A stretch of 64,000 nt of DNA from Streptomyces violaceorubidus (GTDB lineage Bacteria; Actinomycetota; Actinomycetes; Streptomycetales; Streptomycetaceae), in NCBI RefSeq assembly GCF_000717995.1, contig NZ_JODM01000015.1, positions 65,936 to 129,935 of the forward strand, given 5' to 3'. Under the pieces are notes generated by a model. It had not been told where the DNA came from, searched no databases, and was given only the letters and a program-made list of their open reading frames with translations. Positions 19,793-33,498 of this stretch are shown piece by piece. Position 1 is the stretch's first letter; every line of letters starts with the position of its first letter. The position numbers and the translations under genes were made by a program.

Positions 19793-22390
19793 TCAGTCCG
19801 TGCCCGCCTCCCGTACGCGCAGTGCGCGCGCCAGGTCGTCGAGCTGGTCGGCGAGCTTGCGGCGCAGGGCGGGGATCGGGTCGGCGTCGGCGAGGCACTC
19901 CTGGCCGAGGCGGAGGGTGTCGGCGTCGACGGCGTGGGCGGGGAAGGCCCAGCGGCCGGCGGCGTCGGCGATGGCGGGGCCGCGGCGGGCGGCGAGGGCG
20001 ACGGCCTCGGTGTAGTAGCGCGGTACGTAGTCCCGCACGAGCTCGGCCTGTTCGGGCTGCCAGAAGCCCTGGGCGGTGGCGGTGAACAGGTAGTTGGAGA
20101 GGTCGTCGGAGGCGAACATGGCCTCCCAGGCGCGGGCCTTGGCCTCGGCGTCGGGCAGCGCGGCACGGCAGCGGGCGGCGCCCTCCTGGCCGGTGGCACT
20201 CGGGTCGGCCGCCAGCTCGGCGGCGATGGCGGCCTCGTCGGTGGCGCCGAGGACGGCGAGCCGGGTGAGGATGCGCCAGCGCAGCTCGGGGTCGAGTTCG
20301 GGGCCGCCGGGGACGGTGCCGTCGGCGAGCCAGGCGGCGATGGTGTCGGGGTGGGCGGCCGTGGCGATGCGGTGGCGCACGGCGATCAGGCGCAGGCCGG
20401 GGTGGTCGCCGTCCTCGGTGCGGCGGATGAGGTCGCGGCACAGCTCGGCGAGGGTGTGCAGGGCGGCGGGCCGCTGCTCGGCGGGGACGTAGCGGTCGGC
20501 GATCTGGCCGGCGGCGAAGGCGAGGACGCCGTCGACGAGGGCGAGGTCCGTCTCGTGCGGGAGGTGGGCGCGGGCGATGTCGAGGTAGGTGGCGGCGGGG
20601 AGTTCGCCGTCGCGGACGGCGTCCCTCAGGGCGTTCCAGACGACCGCCCGGGTGAGCGGGTCGGGCAGGCCGGACAGGCTCTCGCGCAGGGCCCGGAAGG
20701 AGTCGGCGTCGAAGCGGATCTTGGCGTAGGTGAGGTCGCCGTCGTTGAGGACGACGAGGGCGGGCTGTGCGCCCGCGGTGCCCAGGCCGATGTTCTGGCC
20801 GGCGAGGTCCGCCTCCAGGCGCCGGCGCGGGATGAGGCGGCCGGCGTCGTGGAGGTCGTGGTCGTAGACACCGATGGTGATGCGGTGCGGGCGGATGCCT
20901 CCGCCGGGCTGGAGGCTGCCGAGGTGTTTGAGGTCCTTGCGGCTCTTGGCGGGGTCGGGCCCGGTCCAGGTCCCCTGGCTGCCCCGGTGCGAGATGCCGA
21001 GGTGCCAGGTGCCGTTGTCGCCGCTGACGCTCGGGACGAGGGTGTCGACGCCGGTGGTGCGCAGCCAGGCGTCGGCCCAGGCGTGGACGTCGCGGTCGGT
21101 GGCGGCGGCCAGGGAGTCGATGAAGTCGGCGAGGGAGGCGTTGGCGAACTTGTGCCGCTCGAAGTGGGTGTTGATGCCGGCCAGGAAGTCCTTCTCGCCG
21201 AGCCAGGCGACGAGCTGGCGCAGGGCGGAGGCGCCCTTGGCGTAGGAGATGCCGTCGAAGTTGAGCAGCGCGGAGGCGGTGTCCCGGACGTTCTCGGGGG
21301 CGACGGGGTGGGTGGAGGGGCGCTGGTCGGCGTCGTAGCCCCAGGCTTTGCGGGTGACGCCGAAGTCGGTCCAGGTGTCGGTGAAGCGGGTGGCCTCGGC
21401 GGTGGTCTGGTAGCCCATGTACTCGGCGAAGGACTCGTTCAGCCAGATGTCGTCCCACCAGCGCAGGGTGACGAGGTCGCCGAACCACATGTGGGCCATC
21501 TCGTGGGCGATGACCATGGCGCGGGTCTGCCGCTGGGTCTCGGTGACGGCGGACCGGAAGACGAACTCGTCCCGGAAGGTGACCAGTCCGGGGTTCTCCA
21601 TCGCGCCGGCGTTGAACTCGGGCACGAACGCCTGGTCGTAGGAGTCGAAGGGGTAGGGCTCGTCGAACTTCTCGTGGTAGCGGTCGAAGCAGGCCCGGGT
21701 GACCTCGAAGAGTTCCTCGGCGTCGGCGTCCAGGTGCGGGGCGAGCGAGCGGCGGCAGTGGATGCCGAAGGGCAGGCCGCGGTGCTCGGTGCGCACGGAG
21801 TGCCAGGGGCCGGCGGCGACGGCGACGAGGTAGGTGGAGATCAGCGGGGTGGTGGCGGCCTGCCAGCGGCCGTCGCCGGTGTGCTCGGTGATGCCGTTGG
21901 CGAGGACGTGCCAGCCCTCGGGGGCGGTCACGGTGAGGTCGAAGACGGCCTTGAGGTCGGGCTGGTCGAAGGCGGCGTAGACCCGCTGGACGTCGTCGAG
22001 GAAGAGCTGGGTGTAGACGTAGGTCTCGCCGTCGGCGGGGTCGGTGAAGCGGTGCATGCCCTCGCCGGTGCGGGAGTAGCGCATGGCGGCCTCGACGCGC
22101 AGCTCGTGCTCGCCGGGGGCGAGGTTCTTCAGCGCCAGCCGGTTCTCGTCCAGGGCGGCCGGGTCCAGGGGCCGTCCGTCCAGGGTGACGGCGCGCAGCT
22201 GTGCGGGCTTGACCTCGACGAACGTGTCCGTGCTGTCCGTGTCGCCCCGGACGGTGAACCGGATGTCGGTCCGGGAGTCGAAGGTCTCGTCCCCACGGGT
22301 CAGATCGAGGTCGATCGCGTAGTGGTGGACGTCGAGGAGCCGGGCACGGGTCTGCGCTTCGTCGCGCGTCAGTACGGACATGCACGACAT
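19793..22390 (-). CDS. pepN: Aminopeptidase N (M1 family)
   Basis: An 865-aa zinc metallopeptidase that removes N-terminal residues from peptides in the cytoplasm. The GAMEN exopeptidase motif and the zinc site HEMAH (296-300) with the third ligand Glu in LNESFAEYMG are present, followed by the long helical ERAP1-like C-terminal domain normal for actinobacterial PepN. No signal peptide is present. The ATG at 22390 has a weak AGGCAG upstream; the ATG at 22381 (MSVLTRDE) is an equally plausible start three codons later. Its promoter must lie in the short gap that also holds the hairpin behind the chorismate mutase gene. Confidence 0.95.
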   Translation of the reverse strand: MSCMSVLTRDEAQTRARLLDVHHYAIDLDLTRGDETFDSRTDIRFTVRGDTDSTDTFVEVKPAQLRAVTLDGRPLDPAALDENRLALKNLAPGEHELRVEAAMRYSRTGEGMHRFTDPADGETYVYTQLFLDDVQRVYAAFDQPDLKAVFDLTVTAPEGWHVLANGITEHTGDGRWQAATTPLISTYLVAVAAGPWHSVRTEHRGLPFGIHCRRSLAPHLDADAEELFEVTRACFDRYHEKFDEPYPFDSYDQAFVPEFNAGAMENPGLVTFRDEFVFRSAVTETQRQTRAMVIAHEMAHMWFGDLVTLRWWDDIWLNESFAEYMGYQTTAEATRFTDTWTDFGVTRKAWGYDADQRPSTHPVAPENVRDTASALLNFDGISYAKGASALRQLVAWLGEKDFLAGINTHFERHKFANASLADFIDSLAAATDRDVHAWADAWLRTTGVDTLVPSVSGDNGTWHLGISHRGSQGTWTGPDPAKSRKDLKHLGSLQPGGGIRPHRITIGVYDHDLHDAGRLIPRRRLEADLAGQNIGLGTAGAQPALVVLNDGDLTYAKIRFDADSFRALRESLSGLPDPLTRAVVWNALRDAVRDGELPAATYLDIARAHLPHETDLALVDGVLAFAAGQIADRYVPAEQRPAALHTLAELCRDLIRRTEDGDHPGLRLIAVRHRIATAAHPDTIAAWLADGTVPGGPELDPELRWRILTRLAVLGATDEAAIAAELAADPSATGQEGAARCRAALPDAEAKARAWEAMFASDDLSNYLFTATAQGFWQPEQAELVRDYVPRYYTEAVALAARRGPAIADAAGRWAFPAHAVDADTLRLGQECLADADPIPALRRKLADQLDDLARALRVREAGTD

Positions 22391-22481
22391 GCTGCCTGAT
22401 GCGGTGGGCAGGGCACAGAGGCGGTTCGGTACGCGCCGTATGTCCGGTCCGTCGCGGCGGCCGCGGCGCCCCCGCGGGCGT

Positions 22482-22503
22482 GCGCCCCCGCGGCCGGGGG
22501 CGC
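22482..22503 (-). terminator. Hairpin downstream of chorismate mutase
   Basis: GCGCCCCC (22482-22489), loop GCGGCC, GGGGGCGC (22496-22503), just after the chorismate mutase stop in the minus direction. No T tract follows, as is usual in this genus. Confidence 0.55.
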
Positions 22504-22511
22504 GGCCTGTC

Positions 22512-22859
22512 TCAGTCGGAGGCCGGCGCGCCGACGCCGTTGTCCTCCGCGATGCGTTCGTGGTGGTGGATCACCTCGGCGACGATGAAGTTCAGGAACT
22601 TCTCGGCGAACGCCGGGTCCAGCTTGGCGCTTTCGGCGAGGGTGCGCAGCCGGGCGATCTGCTGGGCCTCCCGGGCCGGGTCGGCGGGCGGCAGCCGGTG
22701 GCGGGCCTTGAGGTGGCCGACCTGCTGGGTGCACTTGAAGCGCTCGGCGAGCATGTGGACGACGGCCGCGTCGATGTTGTCGATGCTGTCCCGCAGCCGG
22801 GCCAGCTCCTCGCGGACGGCGGGTTCGACGGCACCGGTACCGGTGTTGCTGGTGGTCAT
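22512..22859 (-). CDS. Chorismate mutase (AroQ class)
   Basis: A 115-aa all-helical enzyme converting chorismate to prephenate for phenylalanine and tyrosine synthesis. It shows the AroQ arrangement LARLRDSIDNIDAAVVHMLAERF, KCTQQVGHLKA (active-site Arg/Lys positions) and FLNFIVAEVIHHHERI. Length and start at ATG 22859 are normal for actinobacterial proteins of this kind. It competes with the trp genes of this window for chorismate but stands alone here. Confidence 0.88.
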   Translation of the reverse strand: MTTSNTGTGAVEPAVREELARLRDSIDNIDAAVVHMLAERFKCTQQVGHLKARHRLPPADPAREAQQIARLRTLAESAKLDPAFAEKFLNFIVAEVIHHHERIAEDNGVGAPASD

Positions 22860-22984
22860 GGGCGCACACCCTACGGGCGGGGGCCCCGCTCGCGCAGACC
22901 GTCTCAGGCGCTGAACGCCCTGCGGTCCTCGTACAGTGGGAGCAGGGTTCAGGAGGCAGGGTCCAGGCGTCTTGGGGGTCGGGC

Positions 22985-23884
22985 GTGGCGAACGGCGGAC
23001 CGGTCGAGCACGGGTTCCCGCACCTGGAGACGGTGCGGGAGGCGGTCACGGCGCTGTACCGGCGGCTGTCGTACGACACCGTCCGGACGTTCTCGGCCAG
23101 CGTGGCCCCGGTGGACGTGGCGTTCTGCGACACGGACGACCTGTACCTGGGCACGCAGCGGGTGGCGCACGAGCTGGTGCGGCACTACCGGCTGCCCGAC
23201 GCCCGCATGATCGTCTCCTTCCGCGAGATGACCCACGCGGCGAACGTGGAACTCACGGCGGGCCCGGAGTACTTCATCGAGTTGAACGACCGCTTCCGCA
23301 CCCATCGCCGGGACATCGGCGCGGCGCTCGCGCACGAGGTGATGCACGTGTACCTGCACCGCCTCGACCTGTCCTTCCCCTCCACCCGGGCCAACGAGAT
23401 CCTCACCGACACGGCGACGACGTACCTGGGCGCCGGCTGGCTGCTGCTCGACGCCTACCGCGAGGACGCGGCGTCCTCGCAGAAGCTGGGGTACCTGACG
23501 CCGGAGGAGTTCGGTTACGTGCTGGCCAAGCGGGCGCTGCTGTTCGGCGAGGACCCGTCGGTGTGGTTCACCAGCCCGCAGGCGTACACGGCATACGGCA
23601 GGGGCATGGCCCGGGCGCGCCGGGACGCGCAGCAGCCGCCGCTGACCGCGGCCGGCTGGGCGGGCCGCCGCCGCTACGCCCGGGACCGCCGGCACGCGCA
23701 GGACCCGCACGCCGCCGGGGCGGCCGCGGACGGCGATGCCTACTCCTTCTCCGCCCAGCCGCCCGGACAGCTCCGGGTGTCGTTCCCCTGCCCGACCTGC
23801 CACCAGCGGATCAGGGTGCCGGTGCGCGGGCGGGTGCGGGCGCGGTGCGGGCTGTGCCGGACGGTCCTGGAGTGCGACACGTGA
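22985..23884 (+). CDS. Predicted zinc metalloprotease with C-terminal zinc ribbon
   Basis: A 299-aa protein of no family I can name. It has the gluzincin-type motif HEVMH (117-121) and a downstream NEILTDTATTY stretch in which Glu 138 could be the third zinc ligand. Residues 269-291 form a four-Cys zinc ribbon (CPTC...CGLC). No signal peptide or membrane segment is seen, so it should act in the cytoplasm. The GTG at 22985 has a G-rich stretch (GGGGGT) upstream and a TACAGT -10-like hexamer at 22932-22937. The N-terminal half contains several conserved-looking acidic and His residues. Proteolysis is an inference from the HExxH motif alone. Confidence 0.75.
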   Translation: MANGGPVEHGFPHLETVREAVTALYRRLSYDTVRTFSASVAPVDVAFCDTDDLYLGTQRVAHELVRHYRLPDARMIVSFREMTHAANVELTAGPEYFIELNDRFRTHRRDIGAALAHEVMHVYLHRLDLSFPSTRANEILTDTATTYLGAGWLLLDAYREDAASSQKLGYLTPEEFGYVLAKRALLFGEDPSVWFTSPQAYTAYGRGMARARRDAQQPPLTAAGWAGRRRYARDRRHAQDPHAAGAAADGDAYSFSAQPPGQLRVSFPCPTCHQRIRVPVRGRVRARCGLCRTVLECDT

Positions 23885-23924
23885 TGCGGCGCGCGGGGCG
23901 CGGCGGCGCTGCTTCAATGCCCCT

Positions 23925-24554
23925 ATGACACAGGCCATCGAAGAACCCTGGGGCATCAGCGTGTTCGGCTCGGGCACGGTGCGGGCCGAGCCGTCGCTCG
24001 CCCGGGTGCGGCCCGCGGTGGACGTGCTGGAACCGTCGCCGGAGCTGGCCTTCCAGCGGGCCGGGGAGGCCGTGACCCGGCTGCGGGACGTACTGAGGCA
24101 GCACGGCGTGCCGGACGCCTCGGTCTCGGGCTCCCGGCTGGGCCTCAGCTCGGAGTACGGCCCGCACGACGGTGGCCGGACGCTGCTCGGGTACCGGTGC
24201 CAGGCCTCGTACACGGTGGAGACCGAGGCGCTGGACGGCCTCGAACTGCTGATCGCGGACGTGGTCGGGGCGGGCGCGCACCGGATCGACGGCGTGGAGT
24301 TCGACGTGCGGGACAGGCCGGCGCTGCTCGACGAGGCACGGCGGCGGGCGGTGGCGGCGGCCCGCCGCAAGGCCCAGGTGTACGCGGAGGCGGCGGACGC
24401 GCGGCTGGGGCCGGTCCTGCACATCCAGGACGTGGAGTCCGAGCCCGTCGCCGCGTTCCGAGTCGCCAGGAGCGGTGGCGCGCCCGGCGCGCTGGCTCCG
24501 GGCGCGGTGGAGGTGGCCGCCCGGGTCGTGCTGGGTTTCTCGCTGCGGCACTGA
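23925..24554 (+). CDS. SIMPL-domain protein (DUF541)
   Basis: A 209-aa protein of the SIMPL/DUF541 family, seen in the repeated beta-alpha pattern with SVFGSGTVRAEPSLARVRP at the start, the central GYRCQASYTVE strand and the long helix DEARRRAVAAARRKAQVYAEAA. Function is not established for bacterial members; some are envelope proteins, but this one has no signal peptide. The ATG lacks a ribosome site; TTCAAT ends 6 bases upstream, so a leaderless transcript is possible. Its end lies 8 bases from the convergent VWA gene. Confidence 0.85.
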   Translation: MTQAIEEPWGISVFGSGTVRAEPSLARVRPAVDVLEPSPELAFQRAGEAVTRLRDVLRQHGVPDASVSGSRLGLSSEYGPHDGGRTLLGYRCQASYTVETEALDGLELLIADVVGAGAHRIDGVEFDVRDRPALLDEARRRAVAAARRKAQVYAEAADARLGPVLHIQDVESEPVAAFRVARSGGAPGALAPGAVEVAARVVLGFSLRH

Positions 24555-24562
24555 CCGCGTGC

Positions 24563-25288
24563 TCAGGCGGGCCGCACGATCCCCTGGGCGCGTGCGGCCG
24601 CCAGCCACTGGGGGAACTCGCCCACGAGCCGGTCGTACAGCTCGGCGTCGGTCACCTTCCGCGGGTCGCGGCCCGCGTGGAAGAACCCGGCGTTGTCGAT
24701 CACCCGCTTGCCGGGCACCGCGAGTTCGTCGAGTCTGCGCAGGTACTCGAACTGGCGGCTGTCGGGGTCGCCGAAGCCGACGAACTGCCAGAACAGCGGC
24801 AGCGGCGCCGCCTTGCACAGGTACCGCTCGGCGGCGAGCCGGTTGATCGGGCCGCCGTCGGTCTGGAAGACGACCAGGGCGGGGTGGCGGGAGCCGCTGT
24901 CCAGGTAGTGGTCGATGACGGCGTCCATGGCCAGGTGGTAGCTGGTCTTGCCCATGTGTCCGAGGCCGGCCACGATCCGCTCCACGCGCCCCTGGTGGTC
25001 GGCGAGCGCGATCTCGGTGACGGCGTCGACGTCGGTGGAGAAGAACACCACGGGCACGGTGCCGTCGTCGTCGAGGTGGGCCGACAGGCTCAGCACCCGG
25101 TCGGCGAGCGCCTGCACGCTGCCGTCCTTGTAGTACGGCTTCATGGAGCCGGAGTAGTCGACGACGAGGTAGACCGCCGCCCGGGTGTCCGCCATGCCGT
25201 GCTTGGTGAGCGACACTCCGGCGGTCTTGTACAGATCGACCAGCGCGGGCGCCGTCTCCCGCATCTTGGTGAGACTGATCGCGGCCAT
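24563..25288 (-). CDS. VWA-domain protein (TerF/TerY-like)
   Basis: A 241-aa von Willebrand factor A protein. The metal-ion-dependent adhesion site DYSGS lies at residues 44-48, with the later Thr in GHMGKTSYH and Asp in FQTDGGP completing it. Sequence style (MAAISLTKMRETAPALVDLYKTAGVSL at the N-terminus) matches proteins found with tellurium-resistance TerD clusters in Streptomyces, but no TerD gene is next to it here. GGGGGAG lies 6 bases before the ATG at 25288. Likely a protein-interaction module in the cytoplasm. Confidence 0.85.
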   Translation of the reverse strand: MAAISLTKMRETAPALVDLYKTAGVSLTKHGMADTRAAVYLVVDYSGSMKPYYKDGSVQALADRVLSLSAHLDDDGTVPVVFFSTDVDAVTEIALADHQGRVERIVAGLGHMGKTSYHLAMDAVIDHYLDSGSRHPALVVFQTDGGPINRLAAERYLCKAAPLPLFWQFVGFGDPDSRQFEYLRRLDELAVPGKRVIDNAGFFHAGRDPRKVTDAELYDRLVGEFPQWLAAARAQGIVRPA

Positions 25289-25440
25289 GCGGACTCCCCC
25301 GTTACTCCTGCCCTGCGGCATCCGGGTGCCGAGGTTACGGCAGGGCCGCACCCCGCCGCTCGGACGGTCCCCCGGCGTTCGCTATTTTGTTCGCCGCCGT
25401 CCCCACCGGCTCACCGTCCGTCCGTCCCGAGGAGCCGGCC

Positions 25441-26376
25441 GTGGATTCCGAGTCCACCGTCACCAGGTGCTACCGCCATCCGGCGGTGGAGTGCCACGTG
25501 CGCTGCACCCGCTGCGAGCGGTACGTCTGCCCGGACTGCGTGCGTGCGGCGCCCGTCGGCCACCAGTGCCCCGCGTGTGTGAAGGAGGGGGCGCGGTCGG
25601 CCCGGCGGGCCCGGACCCTCGCCGGTGGCCGGATGTCGACGACGCCGGTGGTGACGTACGTGCTGTTCGCGCTCACCGTGCTGGCGTATCTGGCGGAGGT
25701 GGTGCGGCCGGAGCTCGTGGACCGCTTCGCCATGGTGGGCGCGCGGCTGGTGGGTGCGGACGGCACCCACTACGCGGGCGAGGGAACGTTCCTCGTCCTC
25801 GGGCCCGTCCGCACGGAGGGTGTCGCCGGGGGCGAGTGGGAGCGGATGCTCACCAGCGCCTTCCTCCACCAGTCGCCCTTCGAGGGCATCTTCGGGATCC
25901 TGCACGTCACGCTGAACATGGTCGCGCTGTGGCAGTTGGGGCGGGTGGTGGAGCTGATGCTCGGCCGGGTCCGCTTCGCCGTCCTGTACCTGCTGTCGGC
26001 GCTCGGCGGTTCCGTCCTGGAGCTGGTCCTCGGCGACCCCGGGCGGGTCTTTGTCGGCGCGTCCGGTGCGGTCTTCGGCGTGGGGGCCGCGTACTACGTG
26101 CTGCACCGCCGACTGGGCGCCGATCCGGCCCGGGTCAACCGTTTCCTGGTCCCGCTGCTGCTGTGGCTGGTGGTCTCCGCCTGGTTCACCTCGTGGCAGG
26201 GGCACCTCGGCGGCCTGCTGGTGGGCGGCGCGCTGGCCCTGGGGTACGCGTACGCGCCCCGGGACGGCCGCCGGGTGGCGGTGCAGGCCGGTACGGGTGC
26301 CGCGCTGGTGGTGCTGCTGGCGGTGACGGCGGCGGTCAGGGTGTCCGAGCTGACGGGCGGGAGCATCCCGCTGTGA
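25441..26376 (+). CDS. Rhomboid intramembrane serine protease with zinc-binding N-terminus
   Basis: A 311-aa membrane protease. Residues about 9-47 are a compact Cys/His module (CxxH...CxxC...CxxC...HQCPAC), resembling a B-box zinc finger. It is followed by six or so membrane segments with the rhomboid catalytic pair Ser 208 in GASGAVFG and His 255 in GHLGG, and the loop-1 region with two long inserts. The GTG at 25441 has GAGGAG 7 bases upstream. The zinc module faces the cytoplasm if the usual rhomboid topology holds and may recruit substrates. Cleavage targets are unknown. Confidence 0.9.
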   Translation: MDSESTVTRCYRHPAVECHVRCTRCERYVCPDCVRAAPVGHQCPACVKEGARSARRARTLAGGRMSTTPVVTYVLFALTVLAYLAEVVRPELVDRFAMVGARLVGADGTHYAGEGTFLVLGPVRTEGVAGGEWERMLTSAFLHQSPFEGIFGILHVTLNMVALWQLGRVVELMLGRVRFAVLYLLSALGGSVLELVLGDPGRVFVGASGAVFGVGAAYYVLHRRLGADPARVNRFLVPLLLWLVVSAWFTSWQGHLGGLLVGGALALGYAYAPRDGRRVAVQAGTGAALVVLLAVTAAVRVSELTGGSIPL

Positions 26377-26407
26377 GAGGTTTCCCCGCTATGAGAGGTG
26401 TTCCCCT

Positions 26408-27325
26408 GTGAAACGTGCCGGAGTGCTGCTCCTCGGGGCCCTCCCCGTGATCGCCGCGGGCGTGTACTTCGTCGTGCCGGGGGACTCGGCCGACTCGTCG
26501 GACGGCTCGGCCGCGTCCGCGTCGTCCTCGGCGTCCGCCCGCTCGACCCGCGACGACGCCAAGGACCGGGCCGAGGAGGAGCGGGAGGCGGACGACGCGC
26601 TGATCGCCGACCTGCCGCCGGGTCTGGCCGCACCGGCGAAGAAGGAGCTGGCCCAGCAGCTCGTCTCCAGCGCCGAGAACTCGACCACGCGGTGGCGCAC
26701 CGCCTACGGCAGCATCGAGGACGTCGGGGACGGCGACGGGTACACCGCGGGCATCATCGGCTTCTGCACCGGCACCCACGACCTGCTCACCCTGGTCGAG
26801 CGCTACACCGAGGCCCATCCGGACAACGGCCTGGCGGCGTACCTGCCCGCCCTGCGCGAGGTGGACGGCAGCGACTCCCACGAGGGCCTGGACCCGGGCT
26901 TCACGGCCGCCTGGAAGGCGGAGGCGGAGGTCCCGGCGTTCCGCGAGGCGCAGGAGGAGGAGCGCGACCGGGTCTACTTCGACCCGGCGGTGCGCCTGGC
27001 CAAGCTGGACGGCCTGGGCACGCTCGGCCAGTTCGTCTACTACGACGCGATGGTCTTCCACGGGCCCGACACGGACGCCGAGGGCTTCTACGGGCTGCGC
27101 GAGCGGGCCATGGGCGAGGCCAAGACGCCGGGGGAGGGCGGCTCCGAGAAGGACTACCTGGACACCTTCCTGGACGTCCGCAGGCAGGCCATGGAGGCCA
27201 AGCGCCCGGGCATCGACACCTCCCGCCTGGACACGGCGCAGCGCCGGTTCCTCGCGGCCGGGAACATGGAACTGGCGACGCCGCTGGCGTGGGAGATGTA
27301 CGGGGACACCTACCGGGTGCCCTGA
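26408..27325 (+). CDS. Chitosanase, glycoside hydrolase family 46
   Basis: A 305-aa secreted enzyme that hydrolyses beta-1,4 glucosamine links in chitosan. A signal peptide (about 1-25) is followed by a long Ser/Asp/Glu-rich linker (26-70). The GH46 core starts at KKELAQQLVSSAENS; the proton donor is Glu 90 and the general base Asp 108, exactly 18 residues apart as in Streptomyces chitosanase N174 (Glu 22/Asp 40), followed by the family sequence GYTAGIIGFCTGTHDLL. The GTG start at 26408 lies 31 bases after the rhomboid stop. The two short segments around 26376-26408 repeat GAGAGGT-TTCCCC. Confidence 0.88.
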   Translation: MKRAGVLLLGALPVIAAGVYFVVPGDSADSSDGSAASASSSASARSTRDDAKDRAEEEREADDALIADLPPGLAAPAKKELAQQLVSSAENSTTRWRTAYGSIEDVGDGDGYTAGIIGFCTGTHDLLTLVERYTEAHPDNGLAAYLPALREVDGSDSHEGLDPGFTAAWKAEAEVPAFREAQEEERDRVYFDPAVRLAKLDGLGTLGQFVYYDAMVFHGPDTDAEGFYGLRERAMGEAKTPGEGGSEKDYLDTFLDVRRQAMEAKRPGIDTSRLDTAQRRFLAAGNMELATPLAWEMYGDTYRVP

Positions 27326-27335
27326 GCGTGCGACA

Positions 27336-27401
27336 GCGCCTGCCCTTGGTCCGGTCGGGGACGGGGCAGGCGCCATCAGTGTTCCGCACGCCTTTGTGCG
27401 G
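27336..27401. terminator. Terminator region between chitosanase and gltD
   Basis: Two hairpins. GCGCCTGCCC (27336-27345) pairs with GGGCAGGCGC (27364-27373), a strong stem between convergent genes. A second stem CCGCAC/GTGCGG (27384-27401) is followed on the plus strand by GACGTTCTT. Confidence 0.75.
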
Positions 27402-27410
27402 GACGTTCTT

Positions 27411-27448
27411 CGGTTGTTCCGTCCGTCGGGACGGTTGTTCCGTCCGTC
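27411..27448. repeat. Tandem 17-bp repeat at the gltD stop
   Basis: CGGTTGTTCCGTCCGTC occurs at 27411-27427 and 27432-27448. The second copy includes the reverse-complement stop codon of gltD. Confidence 0.8.
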
Positions 27449-28902
27449 AGACCGCGAGGGCGCGGTCGGTCGGGCGGATCGGGGCCGGCAGGTCGCTGGC
27501 CCCGGTCAGGAAGCGGTCGGCGCCGCGCGCCGCCGAGCGCCCCTCGGCGATCGCCCAGACGATGAGCGACTGGCCGCGGCCGGCGTCACCGGCGACGAAC
27601 ACACCCGGCACATTGGTCTGGAAGTCGGCGTCCCGGGCGATGTTACCGCGTTCGTCGAGCTCCAGGCCGAACTGGTCGACGAGGCCGTTGTCCTTGTCGG
27701 TGCCGGTGAAGCCCATGGCGAGGGTGACCAGCTGGGCCGGGATCTTGCGCTCGGTGCCCGGCTTCGGGGTCAGCCTGCCCTCGACGAACTCGACCTCGCT
27801 CATGTGCAGCCACTGGACGTTGCCGTCCTCGTCGCCCTCGAAGTGGGTGGTGGAGACGGCGTAGACCCGCTCGCCGCCCTCCTCGTGGGCGCTGGTGACC
27901 TTGTAGAGCATGGGGAAGGTCGGCCACGGCTGGCGCACCGCGTCCCGCTCCTCGCCCGGCCGGGGCATGATCTCCAGCTGGGTGACGGAGGCCGCGCCCT
28001 GGCGGTGGGCGGTGCCCACGCAGTCGGCGCCGGTGTCGCCGCCGCCGATGACGACGACGTGCTTGCCCTCGGCGGTGATCGGGGGCGCCACGTAGTCGCC
28101 CTCCTGGACCTTGTTGGCCAGCGGCAGGTACTCCATCGCCTGGTGGATGCCGTTCAGCTCGCGGCCGGGGACCGGCAGGTCGCGGGCGGTGGTGGAGCCG
28201 GCGGCGATGACGACGGCGTCGTAGCGCTTCTTCAGGTCGGTCGCCTTGAGGTCGCGGCCGATCTCGACGCCGGTGCGGAAGCGGGTGCCCTCCGCGCGCA
28301 TCTGCTCTATGCGGCGGTTGATGTGCCGCTTCTCCATCTTGAACTCGGGGATGCCGTAGCGGAGGAGCCCTCCGATGCGGTCCGCGCGCTCGTAGACGGC
28401 GACGGTGTGGCCGGCCCGGGTGAGCTGCTGGGCGGCGGCCAGGCCCGCCGGGCCCGAGCCGATGACGGCGACGGTCTTGCCGGACAGGCGCTCGGGGACC
28501 TGCGGGGCGACGTCCCCGGTCTCCCACGCCTTGTCGATGATGGAGACCTCGACGTTCTTGATGGTGACCGGCGGCTGGTTGATGCCGAGCACGCACGCCG
28601 ACTCGCACGGGGCCGGACACAGACGGCCGGTGAACTCCGGGAAGTTGTTGGTGGCGTGCAGGCGCTCGGACGCCGCCGACCAGTTCTCGCGGTAGGCGTA
28701 GTCGTTCCACTCCGGGATCAGGTTCCCGAGCGGGCAGCCGTTGTGGCAGAATGGGATGCCGCAGTCCATGCAGCGGCTGGCCTGCTTGCTGATGATCGGC
28801 AGCAGGGAGCCGGGGACGTAGACCTCGTTCCAGTCCTTGACGCGCTCCTCGACGGGGCGGGTCCTGGCGACCTCGCGTCCGTGGTTCAGAAAGCCCTTGG
28901 GA

Positions 28903-28910
<8 letters not shown>
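27447..28910 (-). CDS. gltD: Glutamate synthase (NADPH) small subunit
   Basis: A 487-aa FAD/NADPH subunit that feeds electrons to GltB. The N-terminal domain carries the cysteine sets for two [4Fe-4S] clusters ([14 protein letters not shown] and [13 protein letters not shown]), then two nucleotide-binding folds: [15 protein letters not shown] for FAD and [13 protein letters not shown] for NADPH, ending with [17 protein letters not shown]. It starts at ATG 28910 inside the end of gltB (8-base overlap), so the subunits are coupled. Confidence 0.97.

Positions 28911-33498
<4,588 letters not shown>

Noticed and set aside
18585..22385. 1266-residue minus-strand frame
   Set aside because: Out-of-frame shadow of pepN and the PLP decarboxylase, with Pro/Arg low-complexity translation.
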